The translations under genes were made by a program, and so were the position numbers. The notes beneath the pieces are model-generated. The model had not been told where the DNA came from and ran no database searches. It saw only the letters and a list, made by a program, of their open reading frames with translations. Below are positions 7,975 through 17,178 of a DNA stretch of 50,115 nucleotides, in pieces (positions within the stretch are counted from its first letter, which is position 1; every line of letters starts with the position of its first letter). The stretch comes from an uncultured Bacteroidota bacterium. Its GTDB lineage: Bacteria; Bacteroidota; Bacteroidia; Flavobacteriales; Flavobacteriaceae. The stretch spans positions 1 to 50,115 of the forward strand of contig CACMVZ010000008.1 of the NCBI GenBank assembly GCA_902617285.1. The letters are read 5' to 3'.

Positions 7975-9476
7975 TTTTTTGTTATGCTCCTCATTAACTG
8001 TTTTGAGCACATATAACCAGGAGTTCCTGCAACACTTCCACATGGGAAACTTCCTGCACCACAATAAAAAATATTATCATATTCATGATATGAGTAAAAA
8101 TTATCTTTATTATTACTAAAAGTTCTTTTTTCATAATTCTGATTTCCAGTTAATGTTATGTGATCAATATTTCCTTCTGGAAAAAGAAAAGTTTCATTCA
8201 AGTCCATAGGAGTCAAAAATTTTGAAAAAACAATATCTTCAGGATTTTCTATATGAGGAATTACTTTTGAAATAATTCTATCTTTTATATCAGATACATT
8301 ATCTGCTTTTTTATCAAAACTTAGATTTTTAGTAAAGAAAATTAATTTATCATAATCTTCATGATTATCCATATTTCTTTGAGCACTTCCCTCAGGATAA
8401 ATTTGAATAAATCCAGGAAAGTAATCACCATTATTTTTTAAAGCTTTTTGACTCGCATTTTCAAAATCTTCAAGTGAGTCAACTGAAAAAATAAATCTAA
8501 AAGAATCAGAGTAATTATTTGCATCTTTCCATCTTACAGGATTTTTAAAAAAAGCTGTTACTTTTCCGCTAGTTCCGATTAAATCCAAACTATTCTGATT
8601 TTCAAAGTCTTTAATAAGTTTTGAAGGAGTTATAGGATCCGTTGCAAAAATTAGATGATCGTAATTTAATTTAGTGTCTTTATTGTTTTTAGAAAATAAA
8701 ATAGATTGCTTAGAACTATCAACTTCTTTAATGTTTGATTCTAAATAAAATTTAACCCCAAGTTCTTTATTTATTTCAGTTAAGTTCTCAGTTATCTTCC
8801 ATATCCCTGTCTTTACAAATCCCCAGTATCCATCAAATATTGATCCTGAATCCATCAAAGGAATTGTAAATGCTGTTCCTGGGTCATAAATTGAAGCAGG
8901 CCCACTTTCAATCACTGTCATACCCATATAAAGTTTTGCTTTTTCAGAAGAAAAGTAATGATCTAAAAGATCTTTAGCTGTACCACTAATCCATAGACTA
9001 GTAAGCTCTTTTCCTAAAAATTGATTTGCTAACTCGATTGAGGGGCTTGTTGCGTTTCTATATAATTTTTGAATAAACTCAACTACTTTATTTTCATCAT
9101 TTCTAAATTCATTAACCTTGCCGGTCTCTCCCCATTTATGTTTAAGTTCTTTTTCAAGTCTGTCATTATCTTGATATATTTTTGTAGAAGTTTCCTCACC
9201 GTTAAAATATACAAGCTTTGGATTTTTTGGGTAGTAAGCATGAATTTTTTTGCTAAGACCAGTTTCATTAAATATAAAATCAGGCATCATACCTAAAACA
9301 GTTGCTCCGTATGCAAAATCAACTTTTTTATTATCTATTGAGACAGTATCTTTTATACATGCCCCTCCAGTAAATGTCTTTTTTTCAATAATCTCAACTT
9401 GGTATCCATTTTTTGCAAGATAATTTGCAGCAACTAGTCCATTAATTCCACTACCAATAATAACTACTTTCTTCAT
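7971..9476 (-). CDS. Phytoene-desaturase/PYROXD2-like FAD oxidoreductase
   Basis: A 501-residue flavoprotein with an N-terminal FAD-binding motif (VVIIGSGINGLVAANYLA) and a GGAC segment at about residues 37-40, as in CrtI and carotenoid isomerase relatives. A C-terminal FAD-contact block (YCGAGSFPCGSVAGTPG) is also present. Overall it resembles the PYROXD2-like branch more than a true phytoene desaturase, and no crtB, crtY or other carotenoid gene is nearby. It overlaps the GntP-like permease by four bases. Substrate unknown; carotenoid chemistry is possible but not supported by context. Confidence 0.75.
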   Translation of the reverse strand: MKKVVIIGSGINGLVAANYLAKNGYQVEIIEKKTFTGGACIKDTVSIDNKKVDFAYGATVLGMMPDFIFNETGLSKKIHAYYPKNPKLVYFNGEETSTKIYQDNDRLEKELKHKWGETGKVNEFRNDENKVVEFIQKLYRNATSPSIELANQFLGKELTSLWISGTAKDLLDHYFSSEKAKLYMGMTVIESGPASIYDPGTAFTIPLMDSGSIFDGYWGFVKTGIWKITENLTEINKELGVKFYLESNIKEVDSSKQSILFSKNNKDTKLNYDHLIFATDPITPSKLIKDFENQNSLDLIGTSGKVTAFFKNPVRWKDANNYSDSFRFIFSVDSLEDFENASQKALKNNGDYFPGFIQIYPEGSAQRNMDNHEDYDKLIFFTKNLSFDKKADNVSDIKDRIISKVIPHIENPEDIVFSKFLTPMDLNETFLFPEGNIDHITLTGNQNYEKRTFSNNKDNFYSYHEYDNIFYCGAGSFPCGSVAGTPGYMCSKQLMRSITKK

Positions 9477-9528
9477 AATTATAATCTAATATATTATAAA
9501 TGGTTTATTTAATATTTATATAAATCAA

Positions 9529-9554
9529 AAAAGGAGATCAAATGATCTCCTTTT
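9529..9554 (-). terminator. Rho-independent terminator of the TorF/P-II/Amt operon
   Basis: An 11-bp perfect stem (arms 9529-9539 and 9544-9554) with a 4-base loop lies 24 bases after the Amt stop codon. Read on the minus strand it is followed by a run of T residues, the classic intrinsic terminator form. Confidence 0.8.
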
Positions 9555-9577
9555 AGAAATGAAAATAATAGAAGTTA

Positions 9578-10819
9578 TTATCTCATTGAAAAATCTGCAT
9601 AGGCACCAGTACCATGTTCTGCTATATCTAAACCTTGTGTCTCCTCCTCATCTGAAACTCTAAGTCCCATTATTGCTTTTACTGCAAGAGCAATTATAGC
9701 AGTACAGATTACACAAAAAGCTCCTACAATTCCAACACTTGCAAGTTGAACCATAAATTGATCGAAACTAGCAGATGCTCCAAATATACCTACAGCTAAA
9801 GTTCCCCAGATTCCAGCGAATAAGTGGACAGGTATTGCACCTACTGGGTCATCAAGCTTACATTTATCTAATAATGCAACACCTAGAACTACAATCATAC
9901 CTCCAATTGCTCCAATTATTATTGCTTCAGTTGGTCCCATCTGGTCTGCACCAGCTGTTATTCCAACTAAACCTCCAAGTACACCGTTCATAAACATTGT
10001 CAAATCAAGATTTTTATATAAAAATCCAGAAAATAATACTGCACCAAGTCCTCCAGCTGCTGCTGCAAGGCATGTTGTTACAAGAACAAGAGAGGTATTT
10101 GCTGGATCAGCAGATAATACCGATCCTCCGTTAAATCCAAACCATCCCAACCAAAGTATAAGAACTCCAGCTGCTGATAATGGTATATTAGAACCTGGAA
10201 TAGCTAATGCTTTTCCATTACTATCAAATTTTCCTTTTCTCGCTCCTAAAAGATATATAATGACTAATGCTCCCCATCCACCAACAGAATGAACCAATGT
10301 TGATCCAGCAAAATCATAAAATCCTACTTCATCTGTAAAAGAAGAAAGAAAGCCAGATCCCCACTGCCATGATCCTACAATTGGATAAACAATGGTGACA
10401 TATAATAATACAATTAGCATAAACGAATTAATTTTTATTCTCTCCGCAACTGCTCCGGAAATTATTGTTCCGGCTGTTGCTGCAAACATTCCTTGAAATA
10501 AGAAGTCAGTCCAATAAGTATAACCTTCACTATATGAAAGATCTGCAGCTGCAACTGCATCTAAACCAGCCCCAGCAAATCCAAGTACACCACCAAATGC
10601 TCCTATAATATTAAAATCTCCAGGGTACATTAAATTAAAGCCAATAAAACAATAAGATATCAGCCCCATAGTTATTATAAAGAAGTTTTTGAATAAAATA
10701 TTTATTGTGTTTTTTTGTCTTGTAAGTCCAATTTCTAAAAAAGAGAACCCAAGATGCATAAAAAATACTAATGCTGCACACAGCATCATCCAAACATTAT
10801 TTGTTGTTAATAGTTCCAT
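9578..10819 (-). CDS. amt: Ammonium transporter
   Basis: A 413-residue Amt/Rh-family channel in the inner membrane with about 11 hydrophobic segments. The pore twin-histidine residues are in TLVHSVGG (near residue 178) and IPVHLFAGIWG (near residue 335). The N-terminal FFMHLGFSFLEIGLTRQKN and the GFNGGS segment are characteristic. There is no extra signal peptide. It is the last gene of an operon, five bases after the P-II gene, so its gating by the P-II protein is expected from the family. A strong terminator follows. Confidence 0.95.
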   Translation of the reverse strand: MELLTTNNVWMMLCAALVFFMHLGFSFLEIGLTRQKNTINILFKNFFIITMGLISYCFIGFNLMYPGDFNIIGAFGGVLGFAGAGLDAVAAADLSYSEGYTYWTDFLFQGMFAATAGTIISGAVAERIKINSFMLIVLLYVTIVYPIVGSWQWGSGFLSSFTDEVGFYDFAGSTLVHSVGGWGALVIIYLLGARKGKFDSNGKALAIPGSNIPLSAAGVLILWLGWFGFNGGSVLSADPANTSLVLVTTCLAAAAGGLGAVLFSGFLYKNLDLTMFMNGVLGGLVGITAGADQMGPTEAIIIGAIGGMIVVLGVALLDKCKLDDPVGAIPVHLFAGIWGTLAVGIFGASASFDQFMVQLASVGIVGAFCVICTAIIALAVKAIMGLRVSDEEETQGLDIAEHGTGAYADFSMR

Positions 10820-10824
10820 AATTT

Positions 10825-11163
10825 TTAATTAAATGATTTATTTCCTTTTTCACCCGTTCTTATTCTGTAAGATTCTTCACATGGAAGTATGAAGATCTTA
10901 CCATCACCAACATTACCTGTAGCTCCCGATTTAATTATAGCATCAACTGTAGCATCAACGAATGTATCGGACACAACAATTGATAAATATCTTCTTTGGA
11001 TATCTTTAGTGCTATAAGTAATACCTCTGTATACTTTTCCTATCTTCTCATTTCCAACTCCGGTTACATCCCAATAGCTGAAAAAATAAACCTCTGCATC
11101 ATGCAAAGCTTTAACTACCTCGTCAAATTTTGACTTTCTAATAATTGCTTCTATTTTTTTCAT
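10825..11163 (-). CDS. P-II family nitrogen regulatory protein (GlnK-like)
   Basis: A 112-residue P-II trimer subunit. P-II proteins sense 2-oxoglutarate and ATP/ADP and block Amt channels through the T-loop. The C-terminal nucleotide-binding block is conserved (GDGKIFILP, then RIRTGEKG). The T-loop is divergent: YRGITYSTKDIQRRY replaces the usual RGAEY..DFLPK. The Tyr equivalent to Tyr51 is kept but neighbouring residues, including the usual Lys58 position, differ. It sits between the TorF-like porin and Amt with gaps of 12 and 5 bases, so a dedicated Amt partner is the likely role. Confidence 0.9.
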   Translation of the reverse strand: MKKIEAIIRKSKFDEVVKALHDAEVYFFSYWDVTGVGNEKIGKVYRGITYSTKDIQRRYLSIVVSDTFVDATVDAIIKSGATGNVGDGKIFILPCEESYRIRTGEKGNKSFN

Positions 11164-11175
11164 AACGGTTTGAGT

Positions 11176-11847
11176 TTAAAGACTAACTCCAAATACTAAA
11201 AATGCTGCTTCAGCATCAGGATTCAGGATGAATGATCCAAACACAGGAAGTGCAAATGAGTCAGAAATTTGTATTTCTTTAGATCCACTAAAAGACATAT
11301 TTACAATTCCACTTCCTCCATTAGCATACCATGCATCTCCTTGATCATCACCATAACCAATTGCAATATCAACTGGACCAGCTCCAAAAGCTAGCTCCAC
11401 ATATAAAGCTTCTACATCAGTAAAGTATCCTGCGAGTAAATCTACACCACCAATAGATGTTGATCCACTAATTTCTGTATAGTCTCCTTCAAAAAAACCA
11501 TAACCATCGCTATCATATAGACCACCTTCACCTGGGAAAGTATAGTTAGTAACTGTAAGTGCAAATGGTCCAAAATCATAGCTTAAGTAAGCATCTAATT
11601 CATTACCACCACCGTTAGCTGTAGTAGGGAAACTTCCCCAAACACCAGCTTCTAAATTTCCAGAACCAAGAGTCATATATGGTTGAATGTGAGCTCCTGA
11701 TCCAAACTGAGTACCTCTCCAAACGTAAGAACTTACTACATCTGCTCCAAAATCTTGAGAAAATGAAATATTGCTGGATAATATTGCAATCGTAGTTAAA
11801 ATTCCAGTTCTTATTGTATTAGAAAAGTTTAATTTAAATAGTTTCAT
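11176..11847 (-). CDS. TorF-family putative outer-membrane porin (Gcw_chp family)
   Basis: A 223-residue exported beta-barrel protein. A signal peptide of about 30 residues ends near SNISFSQ. The mature protein opens with DFGADVVSSYVWRGTQFG, the hallmark of the Gcw_chp/TorF family, and continues as alternating amphipathic strands rich in Gly, Tyr and Phe. It leads an operon with the P-II and Amt genes. A role in outer-membrane passage of ammonium or small nitrogen compounds is inferred from that linkage. It ends in a short strand (AAFLVFGVSL). Confidence 0.8.
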   Translation of the reverse strand: MKLFKLNFSNTIRTGILTTIAILSSNISFSQDFGADVVSSYVWRGTQFGSGAHIQPYMTLGSGNLEAGVWGSFPTTANGGGNELDAYLSYDFGPFALTVTNYTFPGEGGLYDSDGYGFFEGDYTEISGSTSIGGVDLLAGYFTDVEALYVELAFGAGPVDIAIGYGDDQGDAWYANGGSGIVNMSFSGSKEIQISDSFALPVFGSFILNPDAEAAFLVFGVSL

Positions 11848-11870
11848 AATTATATTTTTGATTAAAAAAT

Positions 11871-11878
11871 CAAATCTA
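11871..11878 (-). promoter_or_regulatory. Possible Bacteroidota -7 box for the TorF/P-II/Amt operon
   Basis: On the minus strand TAGATTTG matches the Bacteroidota -7 consensus TAnnTTTG, 24 bases upstream of the TorF-like start. It overlaps one arm of a small palindrome (TTTGATT/AATCAAA, about 11858-11875), which could be an operator. No convincing -33 TTTG is seen. Confidence 0.35.
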
Positions 11879-12014
11879 TATTATACCACTATTATAAAAA
11901 CTTATTTTTTTTGAAAAGATTCCATTTTTATTAAAATAATATTTTACAATAAGAAATATTTAGAAAAATTAAATTTGAGCAGTTCTTTTTTTGGAATTTT
12001 ATAAAAATTAAGAT

Positions 12015-12584
12015 TTAATCTTTATAACTAATTTCAAATAATATTTCGTTTCTTCTGTTGTAGAACTTCGTTGGAGCATCGTATGAAAGTACATAGAAGT
12101 CACTAATTATCTCAAGTCCATTATTTTCAAGAATAGATTTGAGTTCATTTCTATGTTTCAGAATTTTATTAGGATTTGAGTATCCTGAATATCTAATTGC
12201 TGCAAAATATCTTGGATTAGAAATATAGGCTTCAAGGTCTTTATCATTTGGAATAGGAAGGTCTTCTGTTAAATATTTTTTTGGAAGAACAAACTCCATA
12301 GTTTTATTTTGATCAGACATATATACAGGAGTAGTCATAGCAATTTCTTCATTCTCTTGATTGTTACCAGCAATATATCTAAAGAGTTTACCAAAATTGT
12401 TATTTCTATTCTGATCAGCAGATATCTTGACCATAGCAGCACTAGGATAAAATCTTATTTCAGCATTATCAATTTGTTCTACTACTTGATACTCCTGTGT
12501 TTCATATTTCTGTGAAAAAACCATTGATGAGTTTAAAAAAATAATTGCAATTAAAAAATTAAATTTAGGTATTGTATTAATCAT
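12015..12584 (-). CDS. SOUL-family heme-binding protein
   Basis: An exported SOUL/HBP-family protein of 189 residues. Members bind heme or related tetrapyrroles; the bacterial role is unclear. The ATG at 12584 is preferred over the in-frame start at 12605 because it gives a normal signal peptide (MINTIPKFNFLIA to MVFSQ). The family blocks are EIRFYPSAAMVKIS, IAMTTPVYM and the paired C-terminal strands YVLSYDAPTKFYNRRNE. The gene stands alone on the minus strand between the nitrogen operon and the fusion gene. Confidence 0.8.
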   Translation of the reverse strand: MINTIPKFNFLIAIIFLNSSMVFSQKYETQEYQVVEQIDNAEIRFYPSAAMVKISADQNRNNNFGKLFRYIAGNNQENEEIAMTTPVYMSDQNKTMEFVLPKKYLTEDLPIPNDKDLEAYISNPRYFAAIRYSGYSNPNKILKHRNELKSILENNGLEIISDFYVLSYDAPTKFYNRRNEILFEISYKD

Positions 12585-12674
12585 ATAACAAATATAAATA
12601 GTCATAGGTCATAAAAAACCAATTGAATCTGGTTTAGGATATTCTTAACAACCATTTCTTCCCGGCTACGTTAA

Positions 12675-15600
12675 TTAATATTTTGCAATAAAGTCCTCCT
12701 TCAAAATTTCTCGAAAATATTTTATAAATAAATCACAATTAGATTTGCTAAATACCATAGGAGGTTTAATCTTAATTACATTATTAAACGGCCCGTCAAT
12801 GCTAGAAAGAATTCCAAAGTCCTTTAACCTGTTTATAATATATTGGGCTTCCTCATTTAATGGTCTATCATTATCATCAAGAAATTCAATACCTAAGAAG
12901 AGTCCTTGACCTCTTACATCTGCAATAATTCTGTTTTCTTTTGCCAGTTTTTTTAGTTCTTTTTTAAAATAATTCCCAACAACTTTAGAGTTTTTTTGAA
13001 GATTATTTTTCTTAACAGTTTTGAGAACTTCTAGGGCGATTGAACATGAAACTGGATTCCCCCCAAATGTGTTAAAAAATTCCATTCCATTTGCAAAACT
13101 CTCTGCAATTTCTTTAGTGCAGACAACAACTCCAACTGGGTGGCCATTTCCAATGGGTTTTCCTATTGTAATAATATCAGGGATAACGTTGTGCATTTGA
13201 AAACCCCAGAATGTTTTACCCATTCTTCCACATCCTACCTGAACTTCATCTGATATACAGACACCTCCGTTTTTCCTAACTTCTTTGTAAGCTTTTTTTA
13301 AAAATCCATTAGGTAATTCAACCTGACCTCCGCAACTTATAATAGGTTCTATAATAAACCCTCCAAGCCCTTTATTCTTACTTTTAATTTTTTTTATTAG
13401 TTCTTTAACCTCATCAACATATTTTTCGTCTTTTTTATCTCCTTCATATTTTCCCTTAAAATTGTTTGGAATAGGAATCACATGAGTATTTTTTGGTGCT
13501 CCACTACCCCCTTTTCCATCAAATTTGTATGATGAAATGTCAACACATATATTAGTGTTTCCATGATAACCATGCTGAGATACTATTATATCGATATTAC
13601 CGGTATGAGCTTTCATCATCCTTATTGCTAGTTCATTAGCTTCACTCCCTGAGTTAACATAATGAACAACATTTAACTCATCGGGTAAGGTGTTAAGTAT
13701 TTCTTTTGTAAGGTGGTTAATATTTTCATGTAAATACCTAGAGTTAGTATTAAGAACTGACATTTGACTTTTTCCTACACTTACTACTTCTTCATTTTCA
13801 TGTCCAACATGAGCAACATTATTTACAGTATCTAAATATTTCTTGCCCTTATGATCAATTAGATAAACTCCTTCTCCGCGAACTATCTTAATTGGTATAT
13901 CGTAATGAAGTTTAAGACTCTTTCCAATATGTTTTTTTCTATAATCTATTATTTCACTATTAGTCTTATTCTTTAATGAGATCAATCCTTTATTTTTAAA
14001 TAGGGTGTTAGGATCTGGACATATATCTCTCCAAACATCTTCTTGTTTTGAATAACATACACCTGGATAATCAACTTTAAAATTTAACATAGAGAGCATA
14101 ATTTGGAAATGAAGATGAGGTGCCCAATTTCCATTCTCAGGGTAATTTGCTACCTCAGCAATTATTTCTCCCCTCTTTACTTTTGAGCCTATCTTATTTT
14201 TTAATACGCTATCAACTGAGTTATGGCCATATAGAGTAAAAAATTCAAGGTCCTCAACATTATGTTTTATGATTACTAATCCTCCATATTCTTTATTACC
14301 TTCATCATTCAACGCAGCGACTATTTCTCCATCATGTATGCTACTGACTTTTGTGCCTACTGGAACCCAAAAGTCTAAACCTAAATGAATAGTTCTGTTT
14401 TCCTCACCCTCATTTCCAACTTTCTCATATGAATTTGAAGAATAGATTGATCTTGGTTCAAGATATCCACCAGAAATAATATGATCTGGTATACTCTTTT
14501 GTAGTTTTTCAATTTTAAATTGAAAAAAATCTAAATCTTCAATTTCATTTCTAGTACCTAACCAGTTGCTACCTATACTTAAATCTAGATTATAAAATTT
14601 TGTTTTATTTATTTCTGGTAACAGATCTTTAATTGAGAAGCTACTATTTTTAGCCCACTTATAAAATTTATTTTTATCAGGATGAGCATCTAGTGAGCAT
14701 GCTTTTCTAAATGAATAATATGCAAACTCTGAATCAATTTCACTCCATTTATAAAGAAGATCCCATGCAGATTTCTCACTAATTAAAAGATATTTGTTAT
14801 CGGGTTCTTTATATCTATTAATAGATGATTTTGTTACAGAAATGACCAGCCTCATAGCAATTAAATTATATAATAGCTTTAGTTCATTGTCTTTAACCTT
14901 TCTATTCTTATTATATCCTTTTAATATATCTATACATCCAGAGAGAGGGTCATTTAGATTCATTATACCATATGAACAAGTGATTGCAAGATCATTAATA
15001 GTTTGAGAAAATACCGAGTCACCAAAATCAATTACTGATTTAACAGTTGGATTTAAAAAATCATTAGTAACAATAATGTTATTATCATTAATATCGTTGT
15101 GAATAATTGATTTTTCAAGCTTATTGTATAGATGAAGATTCTCTTTGAAATTTTTTATAAATTTTTTTAAGATCTTCAGTTTCTTAGTATCAAATTTATC
15201 TATATGGCTTTCTACCCATAGTGATTTTGCAACATCCCACTCAATTTCCCTGTGAGCATATGAATGTTTAAAACCTTGCAGAGATTTTGATAATTCAGAA
15301 CATGAATATCCTAACTCATATCGTAATGATTTTGTTATTGGATTAACGGAGCTCCATAACCTACCATCTATCCAGCTCATTAATCTTACAGACCTATTAA
15401 ATCCATAACTATCTTGAATAATAGATGATTTTTTATTATCACTTGAGAGAACTATTTTAGGCAGTTTGATTTTAGAGTTTTTGTTTAGATGTTCTAACAA
15501 TAGGATTTGATAGTCAATGTACTCTTGATCAAAACTTGATCTAGATATTTTCAATAAATATTTTTTAGAATTATTTGATATTACTTTGAAGTTAAAGTCA

Positions 15601-15701
15601 ATCTCTCCATCAAGAATTGAGATTTCTCCATCTAAATTATATATAGATTTTAAAATTTTTGCGGCTTCTTTTAATGATATTTTAGATTTATCAAAGCTCA
15701 T
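12675..15701 (-). CDS. Trifunctional fusion: APH-type kinase, M23 peptidase domain, class-III aminotransferase
   Basis: A 1008-residue, apparently cytoplasmic protein with three domains. Residues 1-330 are an aminoglycoside-phosphotransferase-like kinase with the HNDINDNN catalytic loop (near residue 200) and an IDFGD metal site. Residues 425-540 are a LytM/M23 domain with the zinc ligands intact (HLGLD near 439, YGH, HLHF near 530), but no signal peptide. Residues 570-1005 are a fold-type-I class-III PLP enzyme (SGSEANELA, SDEVQVGCGR, PLP lysine in GKPIGNGHP near 846). The kinase resembles hydroxylysine kinase (HYKK) and the PLP domain resembles the phospholyases PHYKPL/ETNPPL, so phosphorylation then phospho-lyase cleavage of an amino alcohol or hydroxylysine is a plausible inferred pathway. 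The M23 role is unknown. Similar fusions are known in other bacteria. Confidence 0.85.
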   Translation of the reverse strand: MSFDKSKISLKEAAKILKSIYNLDGEISILDGEIDFNFKVISNNSKKYLLKISRSSFDQEYIDYQILLLEHLNKNSKIKLPKIVLSSDNKKSSIIQDSYGFNRSVRLMSWIDGRLWSSVNPITKSLRYELGYSCSELSKSLQGFKHSYAHREIEWDVAKSLWVESHIDKFDTKKLKILKKFIKNFKENLHLYNKLEKSIIHNDINDNNIIVTNDFLNPTVKSVIDFGDSVFSQTINDLAITCSYGIMNLNDPLSGCIDILKGYNKNRKVKDNELKLLYNLIAMRLVISVTKSSINRYKEPDNKYLLISEKSAWDLLYKWSEIDSEFAYYSFRKACSLDAHPDKNKFYKWAKNSSFSIKDLLPEINKTKFYNLDLSIGSNWLGTRNEIEDLDFFQFKIEKLQKSIPDHIISGGYLEPRSIYSSNSYEKVGNEGEENRTIHLGLDFWVPVGTKVSSIHDGEIVAALNDEGNKEYGGLVIIKHNVEDLEFFTLYGHNSVDSVLKNKIGSKVKRGEIIAEVANYPENGNWAPHLHFQIMLSMLNFKVDYPGVCYSKQEDVWRDICPDPNTLFKNKGLISLKNKTNSEIIDYRKKHIGKSLKLHYDIPIKIVRGEGVYLIDHKGKKYLDTVNNVAHVGHENEEVVSVGKSQMSVLNTNSRYLHENINHLTKEILNTLPDELNVVHYVNSGSEANELAIRMMKAHTGNIDIIVSQHGYHGNTNICVDISSYKFDGKGGSGAPKNTHVIPIPNNFKGKYEGDKKDEKYVDEVKELIKKIKSKNKGLGGFIIEPIISCGGQVELPNGFLKKAYKEVRKNGGVCISDEVQVGCGRMGKTFWGFQMHNVIPDIITIGKPIGNGHPVGVVVCTKEIAESFANGMEFFNTFGGNPVSCSIALEVLKTVKKNNLQKNSKVVGNYFKKELKKLAKENRIIADVRGQGLFLGIEFLDDNDRPLNEEAQYIINRLKDFGILSSIDGPFNNVIKIKPPMVFSKSNCDLFIKYFREILKEDFIAKY

Positions 15702-15735
15702 TAGACATGAGGAAATTATTTTGTAAATTAATCAA

Positions 15736-16119
15736 ATGGAATGGTATTTAAAAGTAATCAATTCTTATTTTGATTTTAACGGAAGATCCAGAAGAATGGA
15801 GTATTGGATGTTTGTTTTTATCAATTCTCTTATTTCAATTTTCTGTCTACTCTTAGATAATATGTTTGGAACTACATGGGCAATTGGATACGGACCTATT
15901 TACATAGGATATGGTCTAGCAGTATTTGTCCCAAGTTTATCTGTAGCTATTAGAAGACTCCACGATGTAGGCAAATCAGGATGGTACTACTTACTTGTAT
16001 TAATTCCACTAATTGGAGCAATATGGCTTATAATTCTTTTTGCCACTGAAGGAGAACAAGGCGAAAATCAATTTGGACCAAATCCAAAGAATGATAATTT
16101 TGAAAACAGGGATTTCTAA
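15736..16119 (+). CDS. DUF805 membrane protein
   Basis: A 127-residue inner-membrane protein of the DUF805 (YhaH-like) family with about three to four hydrophobic segments. The diagnostic RRLHDVGKSGWYYLL lies at about residues 75-89 and the C terminus carries NQFGPNPK. The N-terminal SRRMEYWMF is also typical. Function unknown. It diverges from the large fusion gene with a 34-base gap and converges on the aldo/keto reductase. Confidence 0.85.
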   Translation: MEWYLKVINSYFDFNGRSRRMEYWMFVFINSLISIFCLLLDNMFGTTWAIGYGPIYIGYGLAVFVPSLSVAIRRLHDVGKSGWYYLLVLIPLIGAIWLIILFATEGEQGENQFGPNPKNDNFENRDF

Positions 16120-16129
16120 ATTTTAAAAA

Positions 16130-17161
16130 TTATGGAGCTGGATTTGGTATTTTCTCATTAACTAAATTAATTTCTGAGATAATTTCATCAGATAATTTAA
16201 TATAAATACTATTAATATTTTCTTTCAACTGATTCATTGATGTAGCCCCAATTATATTACTAGTTACAAATGGTCTATCATTAACAAATGCAAGCGACAT
16301 CTCTGTTAATGTCATATTATGCTTTTGTGAAATTTCAAAATACATATCAATTGCCCTTGCACAATTATTATTACTAAATCTTGATAAATTGGGAAATAGT
16401 TTAAGCCTACTATTTTCAGGCATCTCACCATTCCTGTATTTTCCAGAAAGCACACCAAACCCAAGAGGTGAATATGCCAACAATCCAACGTTCTCTCTTT
16501 TACATATTTCTGCATTACCAACTTCAAAAAGTCTATTTAAAAGTGAATAAGGATTTTGGATAGTTATCATTTTAGGTAACCCAATTTTAGAGTATTCAAT
16601 AAACTTCATGAATCCCCAAGGATTTTCATTTGATAAACCAACATATCTTACTTTTCCCTCATCAACTATTTTTTTTAGTTTCTCCAAAATCTCTTGAAAG
16701 TTATCCTCCCATCCATCATTAGCATATGTAAATCCTCTTTTTCCAAAAAAGTTTGTCATTCTTTCTGGCCAGTGAAGTTGATATAAATCCAAGTAATCAG
16801 TTTTAAGTCTTTTTAAGCTTCCATTTACTGCATCTTCAATTGAGTCTCCTTTAAACCCTGTTTTTCTAATATGAGCTGTGTAGTCTCCGGGTCCAGCAAT
16901 TTTTGAAGCTAATATGATTTTTTCTCTATTATTTCTTTGAGATAACCAATTCCCAATTATTCTTTCAGTATCAGCATATCTTTCAGGAGTAGCAGGAACC
17001 GGATATAATTCAGCAGTATCAAAAAAGTTTACTCCTTGATCTAAACTATAATCCATTTGTTCAAAAGCCTCAGACTCAGAATTTTGTCTACCCCATGTCA
17101 TAGTACCAAGACATATTTTACTTACTTCAATATTTGTACCAGGTAGTTTGTTGTATTCCAT
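16130..17161 (-). CDS. Aldo/keto reductase (Tas-like)
   Basis: A 343-residue NADPH-dependent aldo/keto reductase of the TIM-barrel superfamily, closest in layout to E. coli Tas. Catalytic residues are visible: Asp and Tyr in FFDTAELYP (near 48-56), Lys in ILASKI, and His in YQLHWPE. The C-terminal IPNPAP end is typical of Tas-like members. It is cytoplasmic, with no signal. The methyltransferase gene ends 17 bases upstream on the same strand, so they may be co-transcribed. Substrate unknown. Confidence 0.85.
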   Translation of the reverse strand: MEYNKLPGTNIEVSKICLGTMTWGRQNSESEAFEQMDYSLDQGVNFFDTAELYPVPATPERYADTERIIGNWLSQRNNREKIILASKIAGPGDYTAHIRKTGFKGDSIEDAVNGSLKRLKTDYLDLYQLHWPERMTNFFGKRGFTYANDGWEDNFQEILEKLKKIVDEGKVRYVGLSNENPWGFMKFIEYSKIGLPKMITIQNPYSLLNRLFEVGNAEICKRENVGLLAYSPLGFGVLSGKYRNGEMPENSRLKLFPNLSRFSNNNCARAIDMYFEISQKHNMTLTEMSLAFVNDRPFVTSNIIGATSMNQLKENINSIYIKLSDEIISEINLVNEKIPNPAP

Positions 17162-17178
17162 TACTTATATTAATTATT

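Noticed and set aside
7975..8064. N-terminal extension of the GntP-like permease frame
   Set aside because: These 30 codons are polar and Cys/Trp-rich, lie wholly within the upstream oxidoreductase, and disrupt the normal start; the ATG at 7974 with ATGA overlap is better.
7971..9476. Dedicated phytoene desaturase
   Set aside because: No other carotenoid genes nearby and the sequence fits the PYROXD2-like branch better.
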